From the NCBI GenBank assembly GCA_023954635.1, contig JAGSHI010000027.1:1-34500 (forward strand): a stretch of 34,500 nucleotides of DNA, read 5' to 3'. Position numbers and translations under genes: made by a program. Below are positions 1-7,684 of this stretch, piece by piece; the first letter of the stretch is position 1; every line of letters begins with the position of its first letter. Below the pieces are notes generated by a model that worked only from the letters and a program-made list of their open reading frames with translations, was not told where the DNA came from and searched no databases. This DNA comes from Bacteriovoracaceae bacterium (lineage in GTDB: Bacteria; Bdellovibrionota; Bacteriovoracia; Bacteriovoracales; Bacteriovoracaceae).

Positions 1-497
1 TCAGAATTTTTGGAGTAATTAAAGACTTGAACCTGTCCTTCATACTGATAAATAGAGGCCTGAACTAAATCTTTTTTCAAGAACCAAGCAGCATCATGCA
101 ATAAGTACTTTGTCGCAAAGTTATCACAGCAATCAATCACCATATCAAATTGATTCATAATTTTATTAACATTTATTGGCGTGAGTTTTTCAACAATCGA
201 GCTTACTTTTATATAAGGATTCTGTTTTTTTACTCTTAAACCTAATATCTCTGCTTTAAATTTACCTAAATCTTCTAGAGTAAAACATACTTGCCGATTG
301 AGATTACTTTCTTCTACTTTATCAAAGTCTAAGATAGCAATCTCTCCAAAACCAGCCGAGGCAAGATAAGTGGCCACAGGATGACCTAGCCCACCCGCTC
401 CAATAATTAAAACTTTGGAGTTAGAGATCTTGAGCTGACCTTCTTCTCCAACTTCTTTCAGTATTGTTTGCCGAGAGTAATAATCACGCTTTGACAT
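1..497 (-). CDS. moeB: ThiF/MoeB-family adenylyltransferase (E1-like), partial
   Basis: About 165 N-terminal residues are visible and the frame runs off the left edge. The family adenylates the C-terminal Gly-Gly of MoaD (or ThiS) so that it can be thiolated. Visible features are the nucleotide-binding loop GAGGLGHP near residue 33, an acidic strand end followed by NLNRQ (the Arg-finger region), and a CCDNF segment matching the metal/ATP Asp region of MoeB. The ATG at 495-497 overlaps the 3' end of moaE by 14 bases, so it is the last visible gene of the cofactor operon. ThiF and MoeB cannot be separated on sequence alone; the moaD/moaE context favours MoeB. Whether a C-terminal rhodanese domain follows lies outside the window. 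Confidence 0.9.
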   Translation of the reverse strand, partial: MSKRDYYSRQTILKEVGEEGQLKISNSKVLIIGAGGLGHPVATYLASAGFGEIAILDFDKVEESNLNRQVCFTLEDLGKFKAEILGLRVKKQNPYIKVSSIVEKLTPINVNKIMNQFDMVIDCCDNFATKYLLHDAAWFLKKDLVQASIYQYEGQVQVFNYSKNS

Positions 498-963
498 GAC
501 TCTCCCCGTGATCATGATCATGGTTGTGGGAATGATTATGTGAACTACAACGGTGACACTCAACCCATTTTGCAGGCCTGTCTTTGTAATGCTCTTTTTT
601 CCACATAGGAACTCGAGCTTTAATTTCATCAATAATATATTGGCAAGCATCGAAAGATTCTTGCCTGTGCGAAGAGCAGACTCCTACCCATACAGCAATA
701 TCTCCAATTTGCAGATGACCCACTCGATGAACACAATAAGCATTATGAATATCAAACCGATCGAGTGCTTCTTTAACGATTTTTTGACCTTCTTTTTGGG
801 CCATACTTTCATAAGATTGATACTCAAGTGAGTTCACTTGATATCCTTCATTATGATTTCTAACTCTTCCATCAAAAAAGACCATTCCCCCAGCTCTTGG
901 ATCTTCCAATATTTGGGCCAGGTCATTATGAATGAGGGGTTCTGTTGATATCTTAAACATCAT
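484..963 (-). CDS. moaE: Molybdopterin synthase catalytic subunit MoaE with His-rich tail
   Basis: MoaE, 159 aa, is the large subunit of molybdopterin synthase. It takes sulfur from MoaD thiocarboxylate to turn cyclic pyranopterin monophosphate into molybdopterin in the cytosol. Family motifs are clear: FDGRVRNHNEG near residue 30, LEYQSYESMA, HRVGHLQIGD, and the C-terminal RVPMWKKEHY with the catalytic lysines. Its start abuts the moaD stop. The unusual part is the last ~20 residues, where Cys and Ser are followed by a run of alternating His with Asn or Asp (about seven His). This resembles metal-binding tails of nickel or zinc chaperones and is not a standard MoaE feature. Confidence 0.96.
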   Translation of the reverse strand: MMFKISTEPLIHNDLAQILEDPRAGGMVFFDGRVRNHNEGYQVNSLEYQSYESMAQKEGQKIVKEALDRFDIHNAYCVHRVGHLQIGDIAVWVGVCSSHRQESFDACQYIIDEIKARVPMWKKEHYKDRPAKWVECHRCSSHNHSHNHDHDHGESHVKA

Positions 964-1202
964 TAACCACCTGCAACCGGTGGAATGAAAACAACAGTGT
1001 CATTCTCATTTAACTTCGTTGAAAAAGGAACGTACTCTTCATTTACAGCTACTTTTAAATGTTCTTTTGTTAACTTAAATTCATATTTTTTCATTAACTC
1101 TAAAAATAGCTCTTCAACATTTGTCGCATCTGTTAGTAACTTTTCTTCTGAAAGTCCCGCTGTCTCTCTCATGGCAGCAAAGTACATAATATTAACTTCC
1201 AT
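963..1202 (-). CDS. moaD: Molybdopterin synthase sulfur carrier MoaD
   Basis: A small ubiquitin-fold sulfur carrier of 79 aa ending in the obligatory Gly-Gly (PPVAGG), which is adenylated by MoeB and thiocarboxylated. The beta-grasp pattern (VNIMYFAAMRE at the start, NDTVVFIPPVAGG at the end) is typical. A longer frame could begin at a TTG at 1214, but the ATG at 1200-1202 has GGAG six bases upstream and gives the usual MoaD N-terminus, so I chose it. It overlaps the end of the mobB/mobA fusion by 11 bases and is followed directly by moaE, so the two synthase subunits are probably made in balance by coupling. Confidence 0.95.
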   Translation of the reverse strand: MEVNIMYFAAMRETAGLSEEKLLTDATNVEELFLELMKKYEFKLTKEHLKVAVNEEYVPFSTKLNENDTVVFIPPVAGG

Positions 1203-2325
1203 GTCTTTCTCCAATCATTGAACTTTGAATATTTTGAAAATCTTGAGGAGTATTTGCATTTTGCAAAATCCGTTCTTCAACAGGGTCTAAGCATTCAACT
1301 CGTGAATTCATGAGGACTTTTCTTGGACAAGGTTTCCCCATAGCTAAGTAGTACCCTAATTTAGTGGCGGCCTTAGGTTCATAAATAGCACAAAGAGGTT
1401 CAGGCCATTTTTTTTCAGAATTATTAAAACAAGTAACCATTCGATAAGGATTTCTTTTCTCAATGAGTTCTTGAATTGATCTCTCATTTACAAAAGGCAT
1501 ATCACAGGCCAGGACAAACCAAGCGGCATCTGGTTGCTCTTGAAAAGCACTTAAAATTCCACCCGTTGGCCCAAAACCTACGTAATGATCTGTTATACTA
1601 GGGAAATTTTGAATATGAGAAGAACTAACTTGATCAGTTCGACAAGAGACAAAAGTATTATCAGTAAAGGTATCGAGTAATTCATAGAGATGAGCAACTT
1701 GAGATTTACCATGATACTCAAGCGCTCCTTTATCTTTACCCATTCTTTTAGAATGTCCTCCAGAGAGGATAAGAGCATTAAGTGGTCTTGAGTTAATTTT
1801 CTCTTTCCAAAAGAGATCAATGAAGTTGTAAATTCCTTCTATGTCATCTCTTTGAAAGTATGGAACTTTTGTAGAAGGACCAGACTCACCTGCTCCAACA
1901 ATAGCAAGGAGGTGTTGTTTTGGATTTGAAAGGTATCTTTCAAGAAGAGCTTCATCTTCTGAAGTTCCACTCCAAACTAAAATTTTACTACATAGTGAAT
2001 CTTTATAACCTTCAATGATTACAACATCTGAATCTATATAGTTTTGCTTAATCAAAAATCGATCGTTTGAATTAGTAATGATGAGAGCCGTTTTTTCAGG
2101 AGAGGATATGGCCACTTGATTTGCACCAGCTTCTTTGGCCCGAAAAGTATCTTTGCCTTCTCTGTCCATCTCGAATCGATGAGCATCATGTTTAATATAT
2201 CCAACAGAGAGATTTTTTGAAAACCGCTCTATTAGCTTAATAGAAAGAGTTGTCTTTCCACTACCCGAGTGGCCACAAATTGAGACTTCGAGAGGGTGGA
2301 AAAGATCATTAGCTTTGGTAGTCAC
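1192..2325 (-). CDS. mobA: MobB-MobA fusion for MGD synthesis
   Basis: A two-domain protein of about 377 aa. The N-terminal half is MobB-like (P-loop GHSGSGKTT near residue 18, then GYIKHDAH and a DVVIIEGYK segment); this domain binds GTP and helps deliver MGD. The C-terminal half is MobA (LILSGGHSKRMGKDKG near residue 186, GPTGGILSA, ACDMPFV), which joins GMP to Mo-molybdopterin to form the MGD cofactor of DMSO-reductase-family enzymes. I place the start at GTG 2323-2325 because AGGAGG lies five bases upstream and the overlap with moaC shrinks to 17 bases; an ATG at 2358 would add 11 residues without an obvious ribosome site. The order MobB then MobA is the reverse of the MobA-MobB order I know from annotated fusions. 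Confidence 0.93.
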   Translation of the reverse strand: MTTKANDLFHPLEVSICGHSGSGKTTLSIKLIERFSKNLSVGYIKHDAHRFEMDREGKDTFRAKEAGANQVAISSPEKTALIITNSNDRFLIKQNYIDSDVVIIEGYKDSLCSKILVWSGTSEDEALLERYLSNPKQHLLAIVGAGESGPSTKVPYFQRDDIEGIYNFIDLFWKEKINSRPLNALILSGGHSKRMGKDKGALEYHGKSQVAHLYELLDTFTDNTFVSCRTDQVSSSHIQNFPSITDHYVGFGPTGGILSAFQEQPDAAWFVLACDMPFVNERSIQELIEKRNPYRMVTCFNNSEKKWPEPLCAIYEPKAATKLGYYLAMGKPCPRKVLMNSRVECLDPVEERILQNANTPQDFQNIQSSMIGERHGS

Positions 2326-2779
2326 TCTTCCCTCCTTTTTTTTCAATAAGTCTTCCATTTGTAATTTTCATTTCATGCCCAAAGGCCTTACACATATCGT
2401 AGATAGTCAGTGCTGCCATCTGAGCACCAACCAAGGCCTCCATTTCCACACCTGTTTTACCAAACGTTCTCACACTACAATCAACAACAGCATTTTCACC
2501 GACTAATTTAATTTCAACTTTCGAACCTTCGATATTCAACTGATGACAAAAAGGAATCAAGTTCGCGGTTTGTTTTAAGGCCATCGTCCCAGCAATAATG
2601 GCCGTTTGAAAGACAGGGCCTTTTTTTGATCTGATATCTCCATCAACAAATTGTTCACGGACGATTTTCGGTAACCAAACTTCTGTTCTGGCCAAAGCGT
2701 AGCGAGAAGTTTCCTTTTTCTCGGAAACATCTACCATACATGGATTATTTTCTTTATCGACATGGCTAAATTCTTTCAC
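2309..2779 (-). CDS. moaC: Cyclic pyranopterin monophosphate synthase MoaC
   Basis: MoaC, 156 aa and full length, converts the MoaA product (3',8-cyclo-GTP) to cyclic pyranopterin monophosphate. Family motifs are present: KKGPVFQTAIIAGTMALKQT near residue 53, the LIPFCHQL histidine segment, and TGVEMEALVGAQMAALTIYD followed by MCKA, which carries the active-site Asp and Lys. The start is GTG at 2777-2779, right after the moaA stop; the moaA terminal Gly-Gly codons double as its ribosome site (GGAGGA). It sits between moaA and the MobB-MobA gene in one operon. Confidence 0.97.
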   Translation of the reverse strand: MKEFSHVDKENNPCMVDVSEKKETSRYALARTEVWLPKIVREQFVDGDIRSKKGPVFQTAIIAGTMALKQTANLIPFCHQLNIEGSKVEIKLVGENAVVDCSVRTFGKTGVEMEALVGAQMAALTIYDMCKAFGHEMKITNGRLIEKKGGKSDYQS

Positions 2780-3721
2780 CTATCCTCCAATCTGGTTCAT
2801 TGGTTGAGACACATCATAGATGCGATCAATCGGCTTCAACGCCATTGTTTTATGCAAGAGCTCTAAGATTTCTTCTTCATTTTTATTAATAAGTGAAAAG
2901 CCTTCGCTCTTCATCAAACAAGGTCTGATTTGTCCATCTGCAGAAAGTCTCAGCCTCGAACAACCCCCACAAAAAGGTCTCGACTCAGAAGCAATAAATC
3001 CAATTTGAGCACCATTATCTAAATGATAATTAAAAGAAGTTGAATCTATAGGACGTTCAACTGGCTTAAGCTGAGAGAGAGTTTCAATTTCTTTTATAAC
3101 TTCTTCAGCACTAATAAAATGTCTTTCAAAACTCTCTCGTGCCTCACCTATTCTCATTAACTCGAGAAATCGAACTTCAATTTCATATTTTCCTGAGAAC
3201 TCAACAAAGTCTAAAATTTCACGACTATTAATCCCTTTCATCAAGACCACATTCAGTTTCACATTAAATCCAAGTTCTTTTGCCATAAAAACAGACTCTA
3301 AAACTTTCTTTAGGTGTGGAGAACCAGTCATGGCCTCAAACCCAGCTTTATTTAAGCTATCAAGACTGAAGTTAATATTGCTTAAATTTGTTTTAGAAAG
3401 TTCAGGGAGAATTTTTTCAAAATGTAGACCATTTGTCGTAAGACCAAGTTTTTTTAAGTTAAGGCTCGATAGATCTCTAACGATATCAAGAAAGTCAGTT
3501 CGAAGAGTCGGCTCACCTCCTGTTATTCTAATCTCATCAATTCCATATCCGAGGAGAATTTGAGATATTCTAAAAATCTCATCTCTTGGAATTAGTTTCT
3601 CATTTGGCAAAAACTTTGGATTCTTCGGCATGCAATAAACGCATCTGAAGTTACATGCATCTAATAATGCTAATCTTAGTTTATGAATGTGCCTTCCTTG
3701 AGGATCAATTAACTTATTCAT
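2780..3721 (-). CDS. moaA: GTP 3',8-cyclase MoaA (radical SAM)
   Basis: MoaA, 313 aa from ATG 3719-3721, is the radical SAM enzyme of the first cofactor step, acting on GTP. Two iron-sulfur sites are visible: CNFRCVYC near residue 24 for the SAM cluster, and a C-terminal FCGGCSRLRLSADGQIRPCL that ligates the substrate cluster. The protein ends in Gly-Gly, as active MoaA proteins do. The frame stays open for 40 codons upstream inside moeA, but the start used here matches the family N-terminus, has GGAG upstream, and leaves a one-base gap to the moeA stop. Confidence 0.97.
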   Translation of the reverse strand: MNKLIDPQGRHIHKLRLALLDACNFRCVYCMPKNPKFLPNEKLIPRDEIFRISQILLGYGIDEIRITGGEPTLRTDFLDIVRDLSSLNLKKLGLTTNGLHFEKILPELSKTNLSNINFSLDSLNKAGFEAMTGSPHLKKVLESVFMAKELGFNVKLNVVLMKGINSREILDFVEFSGKYEIEVRFLELMRIGEARESFERHFISAEEVIKEIETLSQLKPVERPIDSTSFNYHLDNGAQIGFIASESRPFCGGCSRLRLSADGQIRPCLMKSEGFSLINKNEEEILELLHKTMALKPIDRIYDVSQPMNQIGG

Positions 3722-3722
3722 G

Positions 3723-4928
3723 TTATTTACTGCTCCAAGGAAAAAATTTGAATACTTCTCCCGCCTTGAACTCTGTACGACTAGCTGGAAGTTCGATAAA
3801 TCCCTGGCTCTCACCAAGGCTTGAGAAATCACCAGAGCCATTTGAGTTTAAAGGTGTCGCTAATACAAAACCATCATCTGCAGACATCGTGGTTACAGCT
3901 TTAAAGAGAGCAAAATCTTTTTTAAAAGTGACATCTTCAGACAAAACGACATTGTATGAGCTTTTTTCTTTATTTAGTGACTTACATAAACTCGGAATAA
4001 CATATCTGCGCATACAAACAAGTGCTGAAACAGGGTTACCCGGGAGAGCAAAAACAGTCTGTTCACTTTTTCCCGTTCCAAAGAACATAGGTTTACCTGG
4101 CTTTTGTTTGATTTTATAAAATCGTGTTTCTACCCCAAGGTCGGCCATAACAGATTGAACGAAATCAAATTTACCCATCGATACGCCACCTGAGATAATG
4201 AGAGTTTCAAAATTTTCAAGGATATCAGTGAGAGCACTAAAGACAACTTCCCTTTTATCCTCAAGATGAAATAGTTCAATATTACTATCAGGAACTCCAA
4301 GCCCCTTCAGTTCTGCCTTTATTCCATAAGCATTTGATCGCCATATTTGCCAAGGTTTACACTCTTTACCTGGTTCAATTAGTTCATCTCCAGTACTAAT
4401 GATCGCAATACGTGGAAAGCTTACAACTTCTGCTTTTGTAAGACCCTGACTCGCAATAATAGCAATTGAAGTCGAGTTAAGAGTTTGTCCAATATTAAGT
4501 AGAACTTCTCCTTCACTATAATCACTGGCCTCAAAATGGATATTTTGCGCTTTCTCAACTTCAACATTTTCATTGATTGTGGCCAAACCATCTTCAATTG
4601 AGATTTTTTCATATGGAATTACAGTATCTGTTCCAATTGGTAAGACTGCTCCAGTCATGACTTCTAATGCTGCTTCAGTCTTTTCGAGAGTAAGTGCAGC
4701 TCTTCCGGCCTTTTGAATTCCTTCTATTGGAAATGAGTTCTTCGAAAGAGAATTATAGTTAATTGCAATCCCATCCATTGCAACTCTATCAAAAGGAGGT
4801 TGTTTACGAGTTGACTTGACGGGGCAACTTAAGACTCGTCCCTCTAAATTTTCGAGGTCAATCAACTCATTAGGTAATCTTAGAGAATGGCGAAGCACCA
4901 GCTCTTCAGCTGTCTGAACATCAATCAT
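3723..4928 (-). CDS. moeA: Molybdopterin molybdenumtransferase MoeA
   Basis: MoeA, 401 aa, inserts molybdate into adenylated molybdopterin. Motifs include PPFDRVAMDGIAI near residue 42 (usually PxFDNSAMDGYA, so Arg replaces Asn), STGDEL, SGGVSMGKFDFV, QKPGKPMFFG and LPGNPVSALV. The ATG at 4926-4928 is preceded by GGAGGGG at three bases. It is the first gene of the cofactor operon, and the 251 bases upstream face nnrS. No mogA/moaB gene, which makes the MoeA substrate, is visible; it may lie past the left edge. Confidence 0.96.
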   Translation of the reverse strand: MIDVQTAEELVLRHSLRLPNELIDLENLEGRVLSCPVKSTRKQPPFDRVAMDGIAINYNSLSKNSFPIEGIQKAGRAALTLEKTEAALEVMTGAVLPIGTDTVIPYEKISIEDGLATINENVEVEKAQNIHFEASDYSEGEVLLNIGQTLNSTSIAIIASQGLTKAEVVSFPRIAIISTGDELIEPGKECKPWQIWRSNAYGIKAELKGLGVPDSNIELFHLEDKREVVFSALTDILENFETLIISGGVSMGKFDFVQSVMADLGVETRFYKIKQKPGKPMFFGTGKSEQTVFALPGNPVSALVCMRRYVIPSLCKSLNKEKSSYNVVLSEDVTFKKDFALFKAVTTMSADDGFVLATPLNSNGSGDFSSLGESQGFIELPASRTEFKAGEVFKFFPWSSK

Positions 4929-5093
4929 ATTCCCCTCCAAACACGGGAGACACTCTCGTTTCCAAAAATGCCGTATCGTCCTGAAAGTCATAGTTGCCCG
5001 TAGACTTCTCAAGATAAGGAATTTTTAATAACTGTAGAATAGGCTAAAACATACAGAATTAGAATGGCTTAGCTCAACATCCTCTAGACCGAT

Positions 5094-5104
5094 TGTGCAT
5101 CACA
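5094..5104. promoter_or_regulatory. Candidate CRP/FNR-type half-palindrome between moeA and nnrS
   Basis: TGTG-CAT-CACA is an 11-base perfect inverted repeat in the divergent intergenic region. Its centre (5099) is about 42 bases before a start expected from a TATATG -10 near 5129-5134 for the nnrS side. CRP/FNR/NnrR-family activators bind sites with such TGTG/CACA arms, but the normal spacing between arms is wider, so this is a weak candidate. Nitrogen-oxide control would suit the flanking genes. Confidence 0.25.
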
Positions 5105-5131
5105 GAATTTCACTTTGAAGAGGTACAATAT

Positions 5132-5170
5132 ATGGGAAATATTGGTGTTTTTAGAAAAATCATCAGTTAA
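5132..5170 (+). CDS. Possible 12-codon upstream reading frame ahead of nnrS
   Basis: ATG GGA AAT... encodes MGNIGVFRKIIS and stops with TAA nine bases before the GTG start of nnrS. A GAGG at 5119-5122 is suitably spaced upstream. nnrS itself has no good ribosome site, so translation of this short frame could deliver ribosomes by coupling, or it could be a chance open frame. There is no similarity evidence for the peptide. Confidence 0.3.
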   Translation: MGNIGVFRKIIS

Positions 5171-5179
5171 ACTTTAATA

Positions 5180-6337
5180 GTGAAGAATAAAATTCCATTA
5201 CTTTCAATTGGGTTTAGACCTTTCTTTTTATTGGCGAGTCTTATTGCTGTCTTAAATCCAACCTTTTGGATCTCTAGCTTTAAGGGTTATTCTGAAATTT
5301 CTCCTTTTGGTAATCCTCTCTTTTGGCATGCTCACGAGATGATTTTTGGGTTTTCATCTGCTCTTCTCGCAGGTTTTCTCTTAACGGCCTCTTCAAATTG
5401 GACAGGGAAGGAACCCTATAAAGGTTTTACTCTTTTATTTTTGATTGTGCTTTGGTGCCTAGAAAGGGCTTCTTTTTTTCTTCCTTTAAGTGACCTTACA
5501 TTTTTAGTGTTATCAAATTTATTCTTACCGACGTTAATACTTTTGCTTGGCCTTAAACTCCATGGTTTCCCAAAACAACAATTTGTCTTCATTCCATTTC
5601 TCATGGCCTTATTTATTGCGAAAGTTTCCCATTCAGTTGGCTTTGTCTATGCTGAAAATCATTTTGAAATTTTAGGTGCAAATTCAGGAACGGCCTTGAT
5701 TAGATTTATCGTATTCTTAATTGCAGGGCGTGTTTTGCCATTCTTCACGCAAAAAAGATTAGGAATAAAGATTCCTGATATTCCTAAGGATGCAAAACTT
5801 ACAGCTTTAATCCCTCTAGGCATCCTTTGTATTCCAACTTTTGATGAGTATACTATCCCCTATCTCATCGCCTTAGTTATTGCTCTCATTGCAAATGGAT
5901 ATCGCAATTATTTAATGTTTCACAAAGGTTCTTTAAAAGTTCCAATGCTTCTCATTTTACATATTGGCCTTAATTTTATGGTACTTGCTTTGGTCTTAGA
6001 GGCATTTGCTATTTTCTTTCCATTTTTGAATTCGAATCGAGAAGTTCTTCATGCCACCATGGCGGGAGGATTTAGTATCGTTGGAATCGGTATCATGACA
6101 AGAGTCTCTCTCGGGCATACCGGAAGAGAAATAAAGGCTGATTACACAATCAAGATTGCTTACTTTTCTATTATATTAGGGGCAATCATTAGAGTTTTTT
6201 TCTCACTCTTGTTTCCTGGGAAATATGAAGATGGTCTTCATTATGCGAGTGGGCTTTGGACTTTGGGATTTCTGATTTTTTTCTTCAGATTTTTAAAGGT
6301 ACTTACTTTTTCCAGGCCGGATGGAAAAGTTCACTAA
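5180..6337 (+). CDS. nnrS: NnrS family membrane protein
   Basis: A polytopic inner-membrane protein of 385 aa with about 12 hydrophobic segments. The N-terminal GFRPFF motif near residue 11, LFWHAHEMIFGF near residue 47 and AGFLLTASSNWTG near residue 64 are diagnostic of NnrS, a haem/copper protein linked to denitrification and resistance to nitric oxide. Later conserved patches include GRVLPFFT and HATMAGGFSIVGIGIMTRVSLGHTGR (read in two parts). The start is a GTG; an in-frame stop at 5168-5170 rules out anything longer. Its 3' end overlaps modC by four bases, tail to tail. The location between cofactor and molybdate-uptake genes suggests nitrate or nitric-oxide metabolism in this strain. 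Confidence 0.92.
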   Translation: MKNKIPLLSIGFRPFFLLASLIAVLNPTFWISSFKGYSEISPFGNPLFWHAHEMIFGFSSALLAGFLLTASSNWTGKEPYKGFTLLFLIVLWCLERASFFLPLSDLTFLVLSNLFLPTLILLLGLKLHGFPKQQFVFIPFLMALFIAKVSHSVGFVYAENHFEILGANSGTALIRFIVFLIAGRVLPFFTQKRLGIKIPDIPKDAKLTALIPLGILCIPTFDEYTIPYLIALVIALIANGYRNYLMFHKGSLKVPMLLILHIGLNFMVLALVLEAFAIFFPFLNSNREVLHATMAGGFSIVGIGIMTRVSLGHTGREIKADYTIKIAYFSIILGAIIRVFFSLLFPGKYEDGLHYASGLWTLGFLIFFFRFLKVLTFSRPDGKVH

Positions 6338-7017
6338 AGAAATTCAGTCATCTCTTCTTTAAATTCTTCGACACCTATTGGTTCTCTCGACTTTCCATTT
6401 TCAATACAAATAACTGAGTCTGCAATTTTTAAGACTTCATTTACAGAATGTGTAACAAGTATAATAGGTAAAGAGTATTTCTTATTTACATCTTTTAAGT
6501 ATTTAACAATCTTTGATTTTCGTCTTATATCGATAGAAGCAAGAGGCTCATCTAAGAGAAGAAGTTTTGGTCCACTTAGAAGTACTCGCCCGATTGAAAG
6601 TCTTTGGGCCTCACCACCTGATAGTTTAGACGCTTTTTTCCCCATTAGTTCTTCTAGGTCTAACTCTTCAATACATGATGATATCTCGACCTCTGGAGCA
6701 CCAGCATTCCGATAAGGAATTCCAAACTCTAGATTTTGTCTGACACTAAGATGAGGAAAAATTCGAGACTCTTGAAAAACATAACCGACTTCTCTTTTTT
6801 GAGTTGGGACATTAAAAGTATCTTTTTGCCAATCCTTCCCTCCAAAGTTCAAAGCCCCAGCTGCTGATTGCAAACCGGCCATCCATCTAAGTAACGAGGA
6901 CTTCCCACACCCAGAAGGCCCAAAGATTGCAGTTATATGTGGTTTTTCAATATCTATGGAGAAATTTAATTGAAACGCATCATAAACAATTTCGACATTT
7001 CCCTGAAGTCTACTCAT
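6334..7017 (-). CDS. modC: Molybdate ABC transporter ATP-binding protein ModC (short form)
   Basis: An ABC ATPase of 227 aa. Walker A is GPSGCGKSS near residue 34, the signature is LSGGEAQRLSIGR, Walker B is LLLLDEP, and the switch His is in LVTHS. It powers the ModB permease. The ATG at 7015-7017 overlaps the modB stop as ATGA and has GGAGG eight bases upstream, so it is preferred to a start five codons earlier. It ends shortly after the ATPase core; the C-terminal Mop/TOBE molybdate-binding domain of classical ModC (about 350 aa) is absent, so import is probably not gated by that domain. Confidence 0.93.
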   Translation of the reverse strand: MSRLQGNVEIVYDAFQLNFSIDIEKPHITAIFGPSGCGKSSLLRWMAGLQSAAGALNFGGKDWQKDTFNVPTQKREVGYVFQESRIFPHLSVRQNLEFGIPYRNAGAPEVEISSCIEELDLEELMGKKASKLSGGEAQRLSIGRVLLSGPKLLLLDEPLASIDIRRKSKIVKYLKDVNKKYSLPIILVTHSVNEVLKIADSVICIENGKSREPIGVEEFKEEMTEFL

Positions 7018-7679
7018 TTGCCAATCCTCCATTTATTTCCAAGGCCATAAATAAAAATGAGTATAACAAAAGAAAAAATGAGTAATCCAGCAGAGAGCGA
7101 ATGTGCTTTTGAATATTCGAGTGCTTCAACATGATCATAGATACTAACAGACAATACTTTCGTTTTTCCTGGGATATTTCCACCTATCATCAATACAACT
7201 CCGAACTCACCTATCGTATGTGCAAAACCTAATACAGCACCAGCGATGATTCCAGGTTTCGCTAATGGGATTGAGACTTTAAATAATGTATCTTTCAGCG
7301 GAGCTCCTAAGCTCATTGCGACTTCTGAATACTTATCACTTACTGATTCAAAAGAGTTTTGAATTGGCCCGAGAACAAAAGGAAAAGAATAAATAATTGA
7401 ACCTAGAACAAGTCCTTTAAAACTAAATGCAAAACCTTCGATATCCAAAAAGCTTGTTAGCTTTCCAATAGGGCCATTGCTACCAAAGGCCATGAGTAGG
7501 TAAAATCCTAAGACAGTAGGAGGAAGTACTAAAGGAAGAGCAAAGACAGCAGAGACAAAAGGCTTCAAGGGCGATCGAATAGTGGCTAACCAATAACCGA
7601 CTGGAATACATATTATAAGCAATATCAGGGTGCTCATTGTGGCTAACTTAAGTGTTAAGAATATCGATTCCCAGTCCAT
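7014..7679 (-). CDS. modB: Molybdate ABC transporter permease ModB
   Basis: A permease of 221 aa with about five to six membrane segments. The EAA loop that docks to the ATPase is seen as EVAMSLGAPLKDTLFKVSIP followed by LAKPGIIAGA, and GFAHTIGEFG downstream is characteristic of molybdate/tungstate permeases. It begins five bases after the modA stop; ATG 7677-7679 is chosen, but a GTG three bases earlier is also possible. It shares ATGA with modC. Confidence 0.93.
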   Translation of the reverse strand: MDWESIFLTLKLATMSTLILLIICIPVGYWLATIRSPLKPFVSAVFALPLVLPPTVLGFYLLMAFGSNGPIGKLTSFLDIEGFAFSFKGLVLGSIIYSFPFVLGPIQNSFESVSDKYSEVAMSLGAPLKDTLFKVSIPLAKPGIIAGAVLGFAHTIGEFGVVLMIGGNIPGKTKVLSVSIYDHVEALEYSKAHSLSAGLLIFSFVILIFIYGLGNKWRIGK

Positions 7680-7684
7680 CACTT

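Noticed and set aside
3722-3841. 40-residue N-terminal extension of moaA inside moeA
   Set aside because: The family N-terminus begins at the ATG at 3721; the extension would lie in the coding end of moeA.
3655-4119. Open plus-strand frame opposite moaA/moeA
   Set aside because: It is a shadow of two strongly recognised genes and shows no protein-like pattern.
4929-5012. 28-residue N-terminal extension of moeA
   Set aside because: It does not resemble MoeA, while the ATG at 4928 has GGAGGGG right upstream.
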